Source of the DNA: Actinomycetota bacterium
GTDB taxonomy: Bacteria; Actinomycetota; Actinomycetes; Nanopelagicales; Nanopelagicaceae
Reading direction: 5' to 3'
Length of the DNA: 7,028 nt
Assembly: GCA_009700365.1 (NCBI GenBank)
Contig: WLME01000059.1
Location: 1-7,028, forward strand
Part shown: positions 6,242 to 7,028 of the stretch, piece by piece
Layout: every line of letters starts with the position of its first letter
Numbering within the stretch: position 1 is the first letter of the stretch
The notes under the pieces: generated by a model
Databases searched by the model: none
Seen by the model: only the letters and a program-made list of their open reading frames with translations
Told to the model about the DNA's origin: nothing
Translations under genes and position numbers: made by a program

Positions 6242-7028
6242 GTTTGAAGCTCTCTTTCTTGGAATTATCCAAGGCCTCACAGAATTTTTGCCAATTTCAT
6301 CAAGTGCTCATATTCGAATCGTTGGCGCTTTCATGCCACATGCCAATGATCCTGGAGCGGCTTTTACAGCCATTACTCAAATTGGAACAGAGCTCGCTGT
6401 ACTTATCTACTTCAGAAACGACATTATAAAAATCATTCGCTCATGGTTTAGGCGCGATGGTTCACCTGAAGCTCGACTTGGAACCTTGATTATTATCGGC
6501 ACGCTACCAATCATCGTTCTGGGTTATCTGGGTCAGGATTACATCACCAATAATTTCCGCTCACTATGGCTGATTGCATCCACCCTCATTCTCTTCGGTC
6601 TTATTCTTGGATTTGCAGATCGCATGGGCAAGAGCGAGAAGGATTTATCACAGCTCAATGGCCGCGATGGAATCCTCTATGGTTTAGCACAATCAGTGGC
6701 CTTGATTCCTGGAGTATCACGTTCAGGTGCCACCATCGCACTGGGTCGTTTGCTCGGATATAAAAGAGAAGCTGCGTTGCGTTACTCATTCCTATTAGCT
6801 CTGCCAGCTGTCTTCGGAAGTGGCTTGTACGAACTCAAGCAAGCGTTAGGCGATTCGAACGTCTCGGTTTATTCAATGCCACAGATCCTTGTTGCCACCG
6901 TTACAGCATTTGTTATTGGCTATGCAGTTATTGCATGGCTCATGAAGTTTATTTCTACGAAGAGTTTTACGCCTTTTGTGGTCTATCGAGTATTACTAGG
7001 TTCGGCGCTCTTGATTGCACTCTCTGCC
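6240..7028 (+). CDS. uppP: Undecaprenyl-diphosphate phosphatase (BacA/UppP family), 3' end cut by window
   Basis: 263 codons are visible with no stop before the window edge. Full-length members have about 270-280, so only a short tail is missing. Seen: QGLTEFLPISSSAH (11-24), equivalent to the E. coli motif with E17, E21, S26, S27 and H30; here Q11, E15, S20, S21 and H24, and Q at the first position is an accepted (E/Q)xxxE variant. PGVSRSG (157-163) carries R161, matching E. coli R174. TPFVVYRVLLG (244-254) is a conserved C-terminal helix. It is a polytopic membrane protein that dephosphorylates undecaprenyl diphosphate, recycling the lipid carrier for peptidoglycan and other wall polymers, and gives some bacitracin tolerance. 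ATG 6240 is the first start after an in-frame TGA at 6225-6227. It lies 20 nt after the transporter stop with no good ribosome-binding site. Confidence 0.95.
   Translation, partial: MFEALFLGIIQGLTEFLPISSSAHIRIVGAFMPHANDPGAAFTAITQIGTELAVLIYFRNDIIKIIRSWFRRDGSPEARLGTLIIIGTLPIIVLGYLGQDYITNNFRSLWLIASTLILFGLILGFADRMGKSEKDLSQLNGRDGILYGLAQSVALIPGVSRSGATIALGRLLGYKREAALRYSFLLALPAVFGSGLYELKQALGDSNVSVYSMPQILVATVTAFVIGYAVIAWLMKFISTKSFTPFVVYRVLLGSALLIALSA

Noticed and set aside
1..7028. Search for CRISPR arrays, transposases, attachment sites, tRNAs and riboswitches
   Set aside because: Nothing seen: no spaced direct repeats, no transposase motif, no tRNA cloverleaf, and no gap longer than 57 bp to hold a riboswitch.

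Overview
The window looks like ordinary core chromosome from a gene-dense, moderate-GC actinobacterium. The glycogen synthase is the short Corynebacterium/Mycobacterium type, glgC and glgA are divergent neighbours as in mycobacteria, and almost all the DNA is coding (largest gap 57 bp). Small gaps, GTG/TTG starts and GC that appears somewhat below half suggest a streamlined freshwater lineage such as the acI/Nanopelagicales group. That placement is inference; no marker gene is present.

Layout. (1) 1-477 (+): the C-terminal third of a FGGY kinase, most like xylulokinase. (2) 471-1970 (+): a complete iron-sulfur photolyase/cryptochrome of the PhrB/CryB class, overlapping the kinase stop by 7 nt. 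(3) 1983-2909 (+): an HSL-type alpha/beta hydrolase, 12 nt downstream. (4) 2899-4122 (-): glgC, ADP-glucose pyrophosphorylase, whose 3' end overlaps the hydrolase by 11 bp. (5) 4123-4179: a 57-bp divergent promoter region. (6) 4180-5343 (+): the actinobacterial glycogen synthase / maltose-1-phosphate synthase. (7) 5344-6219 (+): a ten-helix EamA/DMT transporter starting on the base after the glgA stop. (8) 6240-7028 (+): undecaprenyl-diphosphate phosphatase, lacking only its last few residues at the window edge.

How they work together. GlgC makes ADP-glucose, and the glgA product uses it for alpha-glucan or maltose-1-phosphate synthesis, so the central pair is one pathway driven from a shared promoter region. 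The other genes are a pentose kinase, a light-dependent DNA repair or photoreceptor flavoprotein, an esterase of unknown substrate, a small-molecule transporter and a cell-wall lipid-carrier phosphatase. They are probably co-transcribed for economy rather than shared function.

I found no mobile element, CRISPR array, RNA gene or new multi-gene system. The points most worth checking are the mirrored, apparently leaderless promoters between glgC and glgA, the loss in the photolyase of two of the three residues recalled as the PhrB electron-transfer chain, and a perfect 7-bp inverted repeat covering the uppP start codon.
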